In this document: positions 24,501 to 36,272 of the stretch, one piece after another
Layout: each line of letters starts with the position of its first letter
Position numbering within the stretch: position 1 is the first letter of the stretch
Source of the DNA: Heligmosomoides polygyrus polygyrus
Taxonomy: Eukaryota; Nematoda; Chromadorea; Rhabditida; Heligmosomidae
DNA: 64,000 bases
Direction: 5' to 3'
Assembly (NCBI GenBank): GCA_947396885.1
Contig: OX377205.1
Span: 25,035,407 to 25,099,406, forward strand
Translations under genes and position numbers: made by a program
The notes under the pieces: model-generated
The model's database searches: none
The model's input: the letters and a program-made list of their open reading frames with translations, nothing else
What the model was told of the DNA's origin: nothing

Positions 24501-26348
24501 TGCATGGGCAAGACTATAGAAGTTATGTCAAATGTTAAAAATCGTAAACGCTCTGTAGTCAATTGTTGCTCACGTATTACGAATGAGGCTGAGGGAAGCT
24601 CTCAATTTATACTGCTCTTTTTTGTACTTTTTAACCTTGCGCACAATGCATTCGCATACGTTTTAAATATTAGGTTGTTCGGGAAGTTCTCAGCACTTTG
24701 AGTGCTTCACTTTGAACTACCATAACTTTCTCAAATCTCATCGGATTTAGTCGAAATAGACACAGTTCGAATCAGCACACCTTTGCCACCAGTTGAGTTA
24801 TTACATCAGCGAAAAAATTAGGATGACGAGACTCGACAAAGTCCTCGAAAGCTGTTTTGGCTTGGTCCTGATTGATGGAGGTTTTACAAGCGAGAAAGTT
24901 TTTGAAAAGGTGTTGGTGAGAGGTCTGAAGAATATGGCGGGAGAGGCAGAACGTCAACCCTTAATTCGTTCAATTTTCGAATTGTGATTTGTGAATCGTG
25001 TGGACGGGCGTTAATGTACAAAAGAATCAGACCACTTCTGTTGACCAATGCTGGCTTGAAGTGTCGCAATTTTCTGCGCATTCCTTACAGTAGAACTCTG
25101 CTGTGATAGTTTTGCCAGGTGCCAAAGAGTTATAATGGATCACACCAGCACACAGAAACCATTACCTTTTTTTGAGGAAGTTCCCCTTTGGAAAATGTCT
25201 AAGGGGTTCGTCGGCGTCCAGCCACTGTCCGGATCTTATCGTGTCATCATACAGAATCACAGGTAATGATTCAATCCAAAAACGGGTCAATTTTTTCGTA
25301 AAAACAGAAGAACAAATCTCGAAACGTGAAATTTTTGCCGCTCGCCCATATCGTGTAGCAGTGCTTTTCGAGCTTTTTCACCTTCCCAGGGCCTTTCAAA
25401 GCATCCGCAACAACAGTTTTACTGACGTCTAGCTCTTCTGCGAGCTGTTGGGGATCGTTCAGCTTCCACCAATTCCTTCAACTCGTCGTCCAGGATTGCT
25501 CTAGGTCTACCGCTACGCGGCCGTCTTCGAGGCTGAAATCTCCGGTCCGAAATTTACTGAACCGCTGGCACACAGTGCTTTCTCCAACACTATTAGGCCC
25601 CAACCCTTGATTGAACCATCGAGCTCTCTCGGCTGCGGACCGCCCCAGTTTGAAGTGAAAATAAAAGTCGTTCGGAATTGCTCCTTCGACATGCTTCAAG
25701 AAGCCCTTCAAGAACAGAAATATAAGACAACGTTGGAACATAAATTGTTTAGTCGGATAGAGCGAATATTTCAGTACAGAAAGTAGCATTAATGCGCAAT
25801 GCAAATTGAATTTTTCACTTAATAATAGATGAATGAAAAATAGTAACACAAAACGCTGAGAACTTTCCGGGCAACCCAATAAATAGTAAATAAATGTAAA
25901 GGAAACCAGACGATTCTGCTGGGCCAAAGCGAGGCAAAATATCGACAATTGCCTTCATATGCTCAAAAGGCAGCACTTATGTAGCTAATTTAATGTTCAC
26001 GAATCTGCACTAGCTCATACAGCATGGATGGTGTTTCTATTTTTCCACCTAAATATGCTCTGTTCAAAATTTCAGTAATAACAGTGATATATATTTTTCA
26101 CAGCATATCAGAATTCGATGTAAGCATGCAACTAGGTGTAGTTTTCACATCTTCAAAATTGTGTACAGTAAAAGTAAAGAATTTCTTTTTCATGTTTAAG
26201 AATCTTATTTTCGATCTGCTGCAGAATTTTTTGTGCAGGTGTAAAAGATGGTCCTGAATTTTAGAGTAAGATGAGTTACCTTCAAAAAGCGCTTCCGTCA
26301 AGAAGACGACCTCAATGGTAGTGTCACCACATTCGACTTCGGCTTTTC
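18581..26348 (-). CDS. Cuticlin-like ZP-domain protein (multi-exon, first exon not found)
   Basis: Predicted cuticle-matrix protein with an extracellular ZP module, a protease site and a C-terminal membrane anchor, as in nematode cuticlins. Exons, 5' to 3': 26348-26280, 23520-23402, 23338-23261, 22765-22693, 22634-22493, 22439-22360, 21652-21556, 20820-20764, 20691-20620, 18895-18581. Most junctions have GT/AG and matching phase. Family marks in order: AEVECGDTTIEV, NEFITKVDR, a C-F/Y-M block, MPRCRYEV, HRWTCES, CMTVHSCQVEDG, CSIDRYLLDNLEY, EAHAFKFADK, FQCSVRI, GECPIPTC. The last exon has basic LRRLRGR (furin-type), a hydrophobic stretch LVLPAATLLSLIISLIGVIF and tail LLRRSITKKA. Two positions need one base fewer to keep frame: a T4 run in exon 22765-22693 and a G4 run at the 22360 donor. 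The signal-peptide exon upstream of 26348 was not located. Roughly 365 residues are seen. Confidence 0.9.
19305..20265 (-). mobile_element. RTE-1-like fragment inside a cuticlin intron
   Basis: Minus-strand pieces of reverse transcriptase: LHHLRFADDIVLITPS with the catalytic FADD (near 20135-20160), then VYLGGEVNMANDLAPEL and the C-terminal part REGLRSSELRRRSKIRDAV through TPGRPPKRWSDFF. Frameshifts break it into three frames and the 5' part is missing. It is the same lineage as 4910-6037. It lies in the intron between exons 20620 and 18895, in the same orientation as the host gene. Confidence 0.88.
24670..25879 (-). mobile_element. mariner element, complete ends, dead transposase (mariner B)
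   Basis: 1210 bp with terminal inverted repeats ttaggttgttcgggaagttc (24670-24689) and, on the other strand from 25879, ttgggttgcccggaaagttc. Each end is flanked by the TA target duplication (24668-24669 and 25880-25881). The minus strand encodes a decayed transposase: N-terminal HTH FKLGRSAAERARWFN near 25640, linker SKFRTGDFSLED, and the C-terminal block. The second catalytic residue is lost (YINARPHD where HDNARPH is expected) and so is the third (SPTPF for SPTDY), and the frame is broken. It sits in the cuticlin intron between exons 26280 and 23520. Same subfamily as 11186-11640. Confidence 0.92.
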
Positions 26349-26875
26349 CTGAAAGTTCGTTGATTAGTAGGCAAGTTTTCTTGATTTAGACCAGGGGCGA
26401 TAAAAGTCAGATGGTTAGTGAGATTTTGCAAATTTTTGAAAAATGATTGGCGATTTCCTATTTGGGTGGGAGTATTACTTCTTGCTGTTAAAGGGCGTCA
26501 AATATTAAAGAGAAGTTGCTCAAGCGCCCTACAGTCTTCAGATGACGGCGGTTCGGTGAGCAGCGGAGCAGCGTTATCTTGGCCAACTGGAAAAATGCCC
26601 TTTCGATTGTTCCGCTAGCGACTGATATTTGTGGAAAACCTATACAAAATGATAGAAAATGTCCGTTGGAATTCCTTCCTGTCATTTCCATCAGTCCAAT
26701 ATTTCTTTGATGGAACTGTTAATTAAAAGCGCTGTTGCTACTGCAAGAAGTGTGGTGGTTGGAAAAAAAGTTCTGCAACAGCGCATAGACCGGCCTCTGT
26801 TTTGCTACGACGACAGATTCACAGATGCTCCATTCTTACATGCAAGCAATCGCCAATGGAGACTATTTTGTAGGG

Positions 26876-27175
26876 CGCATGGTGGCTCAGTGGGAGGAGG
26901 CTGTTGCTATCTCGTGAACTCGATTCCAGGTTCCTGGTTTGGATTTCTCGCCTAAGCTAATTAAGCGTTCCATCCTTCCAGCTTTGATGAAATGGTACCA
27001 ATATTGTCTGGGAGGGATAAAGCATTGATCTGTTCATCAGCTGGACATCGCTGGTCATTGTGTAGGCCAAATATGCATTCAAATTGCCTCCATAGCATTC
27101 CGTGAAAGTAGAATGGGTGGAAACATCCCGAAACTGATTGAATAACGCCGTTCTTTATCTTTTATCCTGCTACGA
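26876..27175 (+). mobile_element. tRNA-derived SINE, full length
   Basis: Head gcatggtggctcagtgggag, B-box-like region near 26925, body with cctccatagcattccgtgaa, end ttgaataacgccgttcttta followed by tcttttatcctg. One of the best-preserved heads. Confidence 0.8.
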
Positions 27176-27196
27176 ACGCCGGCGCGAATTAATAGT

Positions 27197-27351
27197 GAAG
27201 AGGAGTAATGGTGAAGGAAAAATGTTAGTTTTTCGAAGCTCATAACTCCTCTCACCGCGCCTTTAGGCTAGGAGGAGGGCAGGTGAAAGGGCTATAAAGT
27301 CACTTTTTTGAAATCTGAACAAACACAGGTGAAGAGGAGTAATGGTGAAGG
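27197..27351. repeat. 23-bp direct repeat around a 110-bp segment
   Basis: gtgaagaggagtaatggtga occurs at about 27199 and again at about 27329. The segment between them has no recognisable element. Confidence 0.6.
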
Positions 27352-27434
27352 TGGCATCATAGCACGGCGTTTACAGTTTCGATTTGAACGGTTTAAAGAT
27401 TTAGACACTCATGTTAGAACGGCCCAACGGCCCA

Positions 27435-27451
27435 CCCCCCCCCCCCCCCCC
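27435..27451 (+). repeat. C17 homopolymer
   Basis: Seventeen C in a row; other C runs of 10-13 lie at 10699, 11980, 12681 and 54525. Confidence 0.95.
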
Positions 27452-29270
27452 GCCCAATCTCACTTTCCATTCTAAACTCGTAAAGTATCGACAGCAGGAT
27501 AACGAGTTCAATAACTGCAGAGAGTTGCGGACCTGAATTAGCTTTAGCTCGAATTTGAATCCCAGCGCAAAGAGGTAAGTGCAATCAAACTTAAGCCGAC
27601 GTGTGGCTACACCCGATGTGTAGGGAATTGACAACCTCAACAAGATTTCAAAAGCATACAGAGCTCGGAGACCATAGAAAGTTGTGTTTGATGTGAAGAA
27701 TGGTGGCATCACCGTACTCATGTACCACCTTCAGTTTGAACTGGACCTTTCAGGGGAACTGGGCATGTGTACATCCTTTCCTAAAGCAGAAACAGTGATA
27801 GAAACACCCAGTTCTCCATTCCTCAACTTTTCGTAAACGATACTCTCAATGACGTAAACATGTACTGTATGGGTTCATGGTGCATTACCCACCAAGGACA
27901 CGCTAGAAACTTTCTGCTTGTCTTCGATTTGAAGCAGATCCGAAAAGTTCTTGAAGCTATTGAACAATAAGTATAAGTTTCTTTAAACGTTGATTTCACG
28001 TGAAACTCGATGTCATTTTCCATTGCGCTATAGGGCTATACCTTTACGAAAGCACAGTGTAACCAGTTTTGAAGCATTCTGTATAGACGTCTTTGTAAGG
28101 TTGGTGAGAAAGTTTTCTGAACCGAAAATTTACATTGACTTCATAATATGTCCATATAATACCGAAAGTGACCAGTTTGGCTTGACAGGGGTCAGTTTAA
28201 GCGGGAAATTATTTATATAGACTAGTTGCAAAAAACGTGTTTTACCAATATAGTAACTTGCTTCACAACCTTAGGGAAGCAGTTCTTCATTTAGTGTCTA
28301 TTATGTTTTAGTATATTGTAGTATATTTATATTTCCTAGTCACGACAAATAGTTCTTTAGCCGAAACAGAGTTAGGGAAAATGAATCAGGTGGCGCCTTC
28401 TGTTTTAACTGTAAACGCTGTGCAGATGCATTGATGTCTTAATCGGGTAAACCCGCTTTCGTTGATGTGTCCAGTAGAACGCACTGCGCAGCTTAATGGC
28501 TGATTTGACGTCACCGCTTCAAAGAAAGGGGCTTATCGCGCGGGTGTGGTGTCCGTCGTGGTCATCTTCCCCTTCTACGGCGTGCAACTGAAAGGTGCAC
28601 AGATCGCAATATCATTCAGGTTTCCACCAAGAATCGAAAGCCGATCTGATTCGAAGGTCGACGCTGGTCGCTATTGCTCCGTCTGATTGTGTGACGACTG
28701 GCTGTTGACGAAGTCCAAGCGGAGGAGAAGCGCAATATACCCCCAGAATAGGAAACACTCTGCCTTCAGTTCTTGGCTATTTTTTACTCAACAGCTTCCA
28801 TACCATCGTAGCACTTTCCCCATACATATAGAGCCATTTCCTTGAGATTAATCCACATGAGAGGCCTCCCCCCACTGTGCCACCATGCACCCTACAAAAT
28901 AAACTTGTGAAAAAACGAGGTCTTTTTTGCACGTTGTTGTCAACCTAGTCGGTTCTTTTCCCCAGGACCAACTAACCATGTTAGTGGTCTGTTAGTGAGA
29001 CACGACTAAATGTTTCAGGAACGCTATCGATTTAAGCAAACAAGAAAGAGCTTCAGAAAGAGAAAATGGATGTAATACACAACACTATGTAGAGTTAAGC
29101 GTAACATTTTCATTAAATCTCCATACTTAATTTGTAAATTGCTCTGATCTTAGAAGCCGAAAACTCGCTCTATGCAGGGCTCGAGTTCAGATCCGTAACT
29201 AGGCAAACTTTCCCTTATTACACGAAAAAACCCGACAAGGTGTGAATGAGTTTCCTCCAACTGATTACAT
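27452..29270. other. No gene recognised
   Basis: Short frames only (up to about 76 codons). A GC-richer section at about 28440-28700 has no open frame of note. Confidence 0.45.
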
Positions 29271-29305
29271 ACTTAGCGAAATATAGGCAATATCATTTGC
29301 AAAAG

Positions 29306-29601
29306 GGCGCGTGTAGCGCAGCAGGAGGAGGTGCCAGCTGTCGCGTTCATCCGATACCAGGTCCCGGTTCGGATTTCTCACCCAGGCCAACCAAGCCTTC
29401 CATCCCTCGGGGTCGGTGAATTAGTACTAGACTTGCCTGGGAAGTACCAAGCGCTGATTTCTTCATTGGCTGGCTACCGCAACTCATTGCATGGCGAAAT
29501 ACACATTCAAATCGCCTTCACGATATCCCGTCGAGGTAGAATGAGTGGCGCGTCCCAAAAGGGATTGAGTAACGCCCGCCTTTTATAATAATAATATTAT
29601 T
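29306..29601 (+). mobile_element. tRNA-derived SINE with imperfect target duplication
   Basis: Head gcgtgtagcgcagcaggagg, B-box-like cccggttcggatttc, end ttgagtaacgcccgcctttt and an AT tail. Flanks atcatttgcaaaag (29292-29305) and atgattagcaaaag (29602-29615) look like a 14-bp target-site duplication with two changes. Confidence 0.82.
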
Positions 29602-29640
29602 ATGATTAGCAAAAGAATGTGTTGTGTTCCATTATCCTGG

Positions 29641-29714
29641 CCCTATCCTTAGGCCTATGCTATACTTCGGCGACGCAGTTGTCGGCTAAGTATAACATAG
29701 GCCTTAGCCATAGG
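29641..29714. repeat. Short foldback, ~33-bp arms
   Basis: cctatccttaggcctatgct and its near-complement surround a loop of a few bases. It lies in a segment of about 745 bp that has no counterpart at the start of copy A. Confidence 0.7.
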
Positions 29715-31117
29715 ACAGAGACGCAGAGCTCGTCGTTGGCGGCGAGCGGCGGCGGAGAGCTCTGAGGCAACGCTGCTGGAGTGTCAGCGGCAAGAATGAT
29801 TCGCATCTTTATTGCCGTCGCCGCTGATTTCGCGCCGATTCGGCGCCGGTCCGAATTCTTGCATTTTGCACTCGATTGTTTGCGTTTCGCTTGAATTCTT
29901 GTCCCCACCTCTCCATAAAGTGATTTGCGCTTTTCTAGTTTAAAACTTTAAGAACACTACAGCTTGCGGCAAAATGCAGTTACTGCCTGAAAGGTTTTAA
30001 CATTGGTGCTAAGGAAGCTTTTGAAGATGTTTGATCGTATGGAAGGGCAGGATAACGAACCATGTGGCGTGGCAAATGGTCACGACTGTGACATGTACAT
30101 GTCTGAAACCTTACTTTTCTGAGCCGATTGGTTGTACATGCACCCTTGTTACAACTCCGCTGGTATTCGTAACACACCAAATAGGTATTTATTTATAATC
30201 CTAAGATAACGCTTGTCAACGAATGGTTTTTTTCGTATAGTTGTTCTAATAAATGAAAAGGTTGATAAGAAAACATTGAGTTCCGTGTGACAAGCAAAGT
30301 GATAACGGGAAAGGCTCGTGAGTACTTGTTGACATGGTGCTGTTTTGGTATGGAAGACGCTATTTTTTTGCCATCTCTATAAAGGCTAAGTTGCGAAACA
30401 ACGATTTGGCCAGTTTACGGCAAAGTTGGATTATGCTCCTCAACAATCAATTGAGTTTGAAATGTTGGGTTTCCGACGGGTGCATGGCGCACTCTTGGCC
30501 ATTTGCACGTTGCAGAATTTTCGTCATCCTGTGCTTTCATATGACTCGAACAAACAGAAGCTAGCAATTTTAAAACCTTTCAAACAGTACCTGCATTTAG
30601 GATACCCTGCGGTTTCCCGTAATCAGCTGCAGCGGGTTAGTTTTAAACTCAAAAAGAAGCACAATTCAGTCGATACGGCCACTTAATGGAGAAATCATGA
30701 TAGGAATTCAAGCAAAAGCCCTCAATCGAGTGTAAAATGAAAGAGTTCAGATGAGCGCTTGGCGCAATCCCTATGTACTGCTCATATTTCTGAAAATTTG
30801 TATTCCCTTGCGCTTTCATACTAGTTGTTGGCTTGCCCAGTATCTTCACCTGCTGCAAAGTTATCGCTTTTCCGACAGTGCTTACATTCATTTGGGACAC
30901 CCTGTGTATCACCGAGTCGAATCAGAAAATGGCATTAACCCTCTTATTGTTAAGACCTATTTATGCAGTGAATCTCAAAACTGTCAAAAAATTTGAAAGC
31001 TTGGTGGCCACATAATTTTTCGATTGGGAAAGAGGTTCTCTCTCTGCTCTTCAAACACTCTAAAAACTTTTTTTTCAGTCAATTTCCAGTCGTATCCGCT
31101 AAACCGTGGTGTTTTGG

Positions 31118-31410
31118 GCGCGTGGTAGCGCAATCGGAGGAGGCGCCGGCTCTCGCGTGTTCTGTCATTCTTGGTTCGGATTTTTTCCACCCACAACAAC
31201 TAAGCCTTCCGTCTCCCCTGGGTCGATAAACATTGGTACCACACTTGTCTTGGAAGGATGAAATGCTCACTTGTTCATCGATTGGCCAGCGCAGCTCATA
31301 ATAAAGGCCAAATTCGCAACGATTTCAAGTTGCCTCGACGACATTCCGTAGTAATTGAATGCGTGGCACATCCGAAAAAGGAATGATAAACGTCATGCTT
31401 TATCCTTTTA
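31118..31410 (+). mobile_element. tRNA-derived SINE, partner of 808-1110
   Basis: Head gcgtggtagcgcaatcggag, B-box-like ttggttcgga, 3' end near 31390 followed by ctttatccttttat. This is the older SINE shared by both duplicates. Confidence 0.8.
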
Positions 31411-31639
31411 TAACCTGCTCGTTGAGCGTCATACACCAATTAAATTAAATGCTCTTCAAAGAACTGTAGTAGATCGGTATGCAGAAACTACTGTGAGGAA
31501 GTGAATGCCTCGGAGAAGAGAACTTGGGTTTGGAAGGATATGAGATGCAAAGCTACGATTGTTGATATTGTAACGGCCTTTGTCATACAAGTCACATCCA
31601 TGTCGGCATGACGGGTAAATGATGCTATGAGAGTGGAAG

Positions 31640-31935
31640 ATAAAGGATAAAAAGGATAAAGGACGGCGTTATTCAATCACCTTTGGGGTGCGCCACGCGT
31701 TCTACTTCTACGGGATATCGTAGAGGCAATTTGGATGGCCATACAATGAACTGCGGTGACCAGCCGATGAACAAGTCAGCGCTTTATCCTTCCCAGACAA
31801 GTCTGGTATCATTTCACCGACCCCGGAGGGATGGAAGGCTTGGTTGGCCTGGGCGGAAAATCCGAATTAGGAACCTGGTATAGGGTGCAGGCGACAGCCG
31901 GCGCCTCCTCCGACTGCGCCCCACGCGCCCAATGA
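31640..31935 (-). mobile_element. tRNA-derived SINE, private to copy B, with target duplication
   Basis: Full-length reverse-strand element: tail (aaggat)n at 31643-31662, head complement ccgactgcgccccacgcgcc at 31910-31929. Flanked by agtggaag at 31632-31639 and again at 31936-31943. Copy A has a single agtggaag (1321-1328) and no insert. Confidence 0.9.
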
Positions 31936-32061
31936 AGTGGAAGAAAGCCAGGAAAAGTGTCGCTTTTGCGCATCACCGCCGTAAGTCAGTACATACAAGT
32001 TCGAATCCTGCTTTCAACTGTTTGTTTTTCAAGAACTTTGCATCGTCACGAACAATACAGT

Positions 32062-32296
32062 TGTTGTTTGCAAGATTGGTCTTAACCTCGAGGTAGTGAG
32101 AAAGCGGCCTAGAGGAAGCCCGATGCAGCTCTGGTCTGATACATTACATATGGAGGTGAAAGCAGCTGGTGTCCACCTTGATTTAGCGCTGGATCGTCGG
32201 GAAAGGTGGCGTCATGACACCAGAATAGCGGACCCCGCCACGAAGCAGGACTAACGCTGAAGAAGAAAAAGAAGAGAAAGAAGAAGAAGACGAAGA
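32062..32296 (+). mobile_element. RTE 3' end fragment, partner of 1445-1672
   Basis: Encodes the same RTE C-terminal tail (KIGLNLEVVRKRPRGSPMQ) and ends in an AAG-rich tail at about 32260-32294. Confidence 0.8.
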
Positions 32297-33174
32297 TGTT
32301 CACGAATCTCCCTAAAGAATTTAGACTGACGAACCGTTGTGGAAAATGGCTTCGGCTTAGAATTTGTTAGAAAAACAACAATTGCTTCTTTAATGGTGTT
32401 GGCTAGTATAGTAGTCTCATTAGAAGGAACTGACAGGGCCAAGATTTCTACCGCAAATGCTCATGTACAACCTACTTGTTAAAGCTGGTCAATTAGTGAA
32501 ATTAGACTAGCTGAGGCTAGCTCCAAGGATAAGACTAAGCATTGCGTTGGCCTCTCACTGGGAATTCCTATGGCCAAAACCCCAGCCAACTGGGATATCC
32601 TATCCGATATTGACCACCCAGTGTTTCGGACTCACCGAGTTGTCCATTCGGCACCGGAATCGCACTGGCGAGCTGTACTGTAGTGCAGAGGATCAGAAGC
32701 CAGTGGGTTATCATCGATAGCTGACCGGATGCGCGGTGACCAAGTGTGAGCTAAGGCGAGGGCGGAGTGATTAGAAGTCGTGGCGCTCCACCCCCTGTCC
32801 GTCGTGGGAAAGTGGAGAAGCGGGTCGACGGACGAAAATGGCGCAAGAGCGGGTTCCAACAAACACGCCACACGGGCTGGGCAGTGATGACCGGCTATTT
32901 GGTTGTTGCGCTCGTGGCGGACCGCCCGTTTTTATAGAGCTGGCTGGTCGGCTGCCACACGGCTCAGATCTACAGGGTTTATCACTAATGTGGTACAGCT
33001 AGAACGTACAGAACACCATGGCTGCTGATAGAAGTCGGCTGCTGCGTTGGAGGGACGAAGCGGTCATGTTGTGTCAAACTTGTACGGTTATGGAAAGCTA
33101 TCGTCATCTATACTGAAATAACATTCTGCTTCATATGAAGCACCCAGAAATCTTTATAAAAGGTAAGCGATGAA

Positions 33175-33330
33175 GATTCTTAATTCCTTTAGCGATGAGC
33201 CACGCGTTCTACTTCCTGCAGGACGTTGTGGGGCAATGCGAATGCGTAGTAGGCCCAAACTGTGACTTACGGTAGCCAGTCGATGATCAAAGCGTCTCTC
33301 CCAAACAAGTAGGGTATCAATTTATGTGTG
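33175..33330 (-). mobile_element. SINE remnant, partner of 2555-2772
   Basis: Same reverse-strand SINE, further shortened by a deletion relative to copy A between atttat and gtgtgcgag. Confidence 0.65.
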
Positions 33331-33613
33331 CGAGCGGTTGTGGAAACGGGGGCTGCAGTGTTTAATTCAGCGAAGAAGAGGGACACTGACCTCTTGGAAT
33401 GCATTCAAAACAATTTATTTATTTATTTATTTATTTTGTACACTACAATGAGTGCACCATGAAATGCCCAAATGCCTGGAAACATAAGGGAAGAGAGGAG
33501 GGAAGGTAGTAAAAACGAAGAACTATGAAAACTATGAAATTAGCGAGACATCAGATTCTGCGCGATGGAATGTTTCACCGCTAGCTTCAGCTGCTGTCCG
33601 AGGATGCGAGGAC

Positions 33614-35200
33614 TTCTTCTTCTTCAGCGTTTGTCCCGCTTCGTGGCGGGTCCGCTATTCTGGTGTCATGCCACCTTTCCCGATCCAGTGGTATCAGGGT
33701 GGACACCAGCTACTTTCAAGTCCATATGTAACGTGTCAGACCAGCGCTGCTTCGGACGCCCTCTAGGCCGCTTTCCTATCACCTCGAACATAAGGCCTAT
33801 CTTGCGGACGCTGTCTTGCTTTCCAGCAGAACGTGGCCGTATCATCGCAAGCGAGCTTCGCGCATTTTGTCCGCTATCGGTCGCGACACCGAACTTCTGT
33901 CGAATGACATCGTTTCGGATGCGGTCCAAGTGCGTGACTCAGCCGTCCAGCGTAGCATCTTCGTCTCCATGACGCTGAGGCGCGTTTCCACTTCCTTGGT
34001 CGCTGGCCAACACTCAGCGCCGTACATCGCTACTGGCCGGAAGACTGCTCTGTAGATCTTCGACTTAAAGCGCTCTGGTATCTTCTTGTCGCAGAGCACG
34101 CCAGTCAACGACCGCCACTTGGACCAAGCTACACTCACGCGTGAATTCACTTCGAGCATCAGTAGTTGCCATCAGACATGACTGCTGATCCCAGGTACTT
34201 AAGGACCGCAGTGCGTCGAAGCTCGATGCCGCTAACCTTAATGGAACTGGACTCAGTAACATCCGTCGTTAGATATTCGGTCTTCTTCACGTTCAGTTTG
34301 AGTCCAAACCACTCCAAGCGATCACACCACGTTTGCACCTCTCGCTCGAGTTCACCTTTCTCTTTTCTAGCGAGCATCACGTCATCGGCATAAAGCAACG
34401 TCCATGGGACAGGCTTCTGAAGATCTCGTGTGATGACGTCCATGAGGACAACAAAAAGACAACAAGAACAACGTGGTCGGACATTCTCCAGACGGTGCTC
34501 GAGGCAATTCGTCGAGTTTCCAGGCGGGTTAGTTCGTCCTCAGGATCGTGTGATTCCTTTCGAGGCCGTTTACGCGATTCGGCTGACGACGAGTGGCTGG
34601 CATGGTCTCACAGCTTGTCGGACTTCTTCATCGGAATTCGTTCGTGGCAGTTGTCCAATCCAAGACTTACGGTTTCCCGGAGCTCGTTCGTGATAGCCTC
34701 CCAATGGCATACGGCTTTGTAGACATTATCGTCCTGGGCATTTTCTAGTTGTTCTTCGATCTTGCAGAGGCAGTCAATCATTCACTCAATGGATCGCAGG
34801 ATCGTCGTGTCTGGTGCATGTTATTGAACTCCATCTTCACCGAAGCGTGTTAGAAGATTATGAAACTCGTCGGCGCGAAATTCCTAATGGTTTATTTCAG
34901 GAATACAGACTGTACTTGTCGTGGTTCTCAAGATAGGTTTTTCATCTGCTTCCTTACAAATCGGTGGTAGTCGCTAGTCGAAGCCCAATTTCCTTCGATG
35001 AGTTAGGTCGTAGGTTTCCCACAGAGTCCATGTTTCAGCTCGAATGTGTTTGAGCTTTTCGATGACGAGTAGGGTATTCTTGAGCCAATCGCATTCGACC
35101 TTGTAGGTTTGCAGTGGTCGACCCTGGGCTCCATTTATCATGTCCAATCGTAGTTGCTTATACTCTTCTTCCATCGAAGGACCTCGATCAGGAAGTGGAT
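33614..35200 (-). mobile_element. Chimeric ORF1-like/RTE element (copy B)
   Basis: Partner of 3105-4734, with target duplications gtccgaggatgcgaggac (33596-33613) and gtgcgaggatgcgaggac (35201-35218). On minus an ATG at about 35175 opens MEEEYKQLRLDMINGAQGR. The frame runs to the stop at 34974 and includes ECDWLKNTLLVIEKLKHI, predicted helical. The RT part (34443-33614) keeps the catalytic YADD in TLLYADDVMLA near 34380 and ends in a (CTT)n tail. Endonuclease and the RT fingers and palm before YADD are absent. Frames are broken, so it needs help in trans and is probably inactive. Confidence 0.78.
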
Positions 35201-35374
35201 GTGCGAGGATGCGAGGACATTCATTTAAATTCAGCGGACTTGGTTGTGTGGCTAGGACCGACATATGTACGAAATTGACACTCAACGTTTTGCTCCTCTT
35301 GATTAGCATAGATCCAAAATTCGTTGTCCTAGTGGCTGCTAATGGCGCAGGCTATTAAGAGAACCATACCAGTG

Positions 35375-35384
35375 GTATCCGTAC
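35375..35384. other. Empty target site of the copy A RTE insertion
   Basis: Single gtatccgtac at the exact position where copy A has the 1.13 kb insert flanked by two copies. Confidence 0.85.
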
Positions 35385-36144
35385 CAGTTGGTTATGGTGC
35401 CCTCATACCTCCAGGTACATAGGTCTGTGTTGGAGCTTCGGGAAACAGGTATGCTAACCACTCTGGAGGAACCAGCACATAAGGATAACATAGAAGTCAA
35501 AAAACTCACTATAAAACACTTCACTATAAACATTTTTATGAGGTTTTATTCAATGAGCTACATCCCATTACCTCACGGTGCTCAGCGACTTGTCTTTTAG
35601 CCTTTTGTCATTGGGAAATAGAAGGAGAATCGTCGATCTTCACATTAAATCAAATCAAATCTTCGCCAACAAGCTTTCTATCAACGCATTCTGTTTTTCT
35701 GTGATAATGACGAGATCCATGAGAGAAAAGCTCAGACTTCGAATCCCGAAATGACGGACGCGGGTTATGTACATAGGTCAGACGTCTTAACGAACAAGTT
35801 TCCTAAGGATTTTATTCTGCCGCTTGGAGGTTCGAGGATGTAGTGACTATCTGCGTGAGCCCGAGAAGCGTATCCCGCTTGATAAACATTTCGATATAGT
35901 ACCTGTTGTTGAAGACGTAGCATAAGAATTGATTTCTAGATGAATTGTTTGTCAAGTGTTGTTGTTATCCTTCCTTTTCTGTTAGTTTGTAACACGAAGG
36001 CTCGTTCTAGTTTTCAGTCTATTCTTTATTTTTCCTTCTAGTCTGCGCCTTGAATAAATAAGCAGACTAATTTCAAGTCGGCTGGCACATCTCGCAGAAT
36101 ATTCCATGATCGACTGTCATTGGAATCTTGGCATGATATTAATC

Positions 36145-36272
36145 AGTATGAATACCCAAGTGTTTTCAAACTCTACTTGACTCTTTCAGGCTGTAAAGAA
36201 GGCGGTTACGTTGGGAATAAAGGATCTATACCAATCTTGGTTCTCCAGCTGCATCACTTGGGTATTCATACT
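36145..36272. mobile_element. Small TIR element, copy B
   Basis: Terminal repeats agtatgaatacccaagtg at 36145-36162 and inverted at 36255-36272; partner of 6790-6917. Confidence 0.65.
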
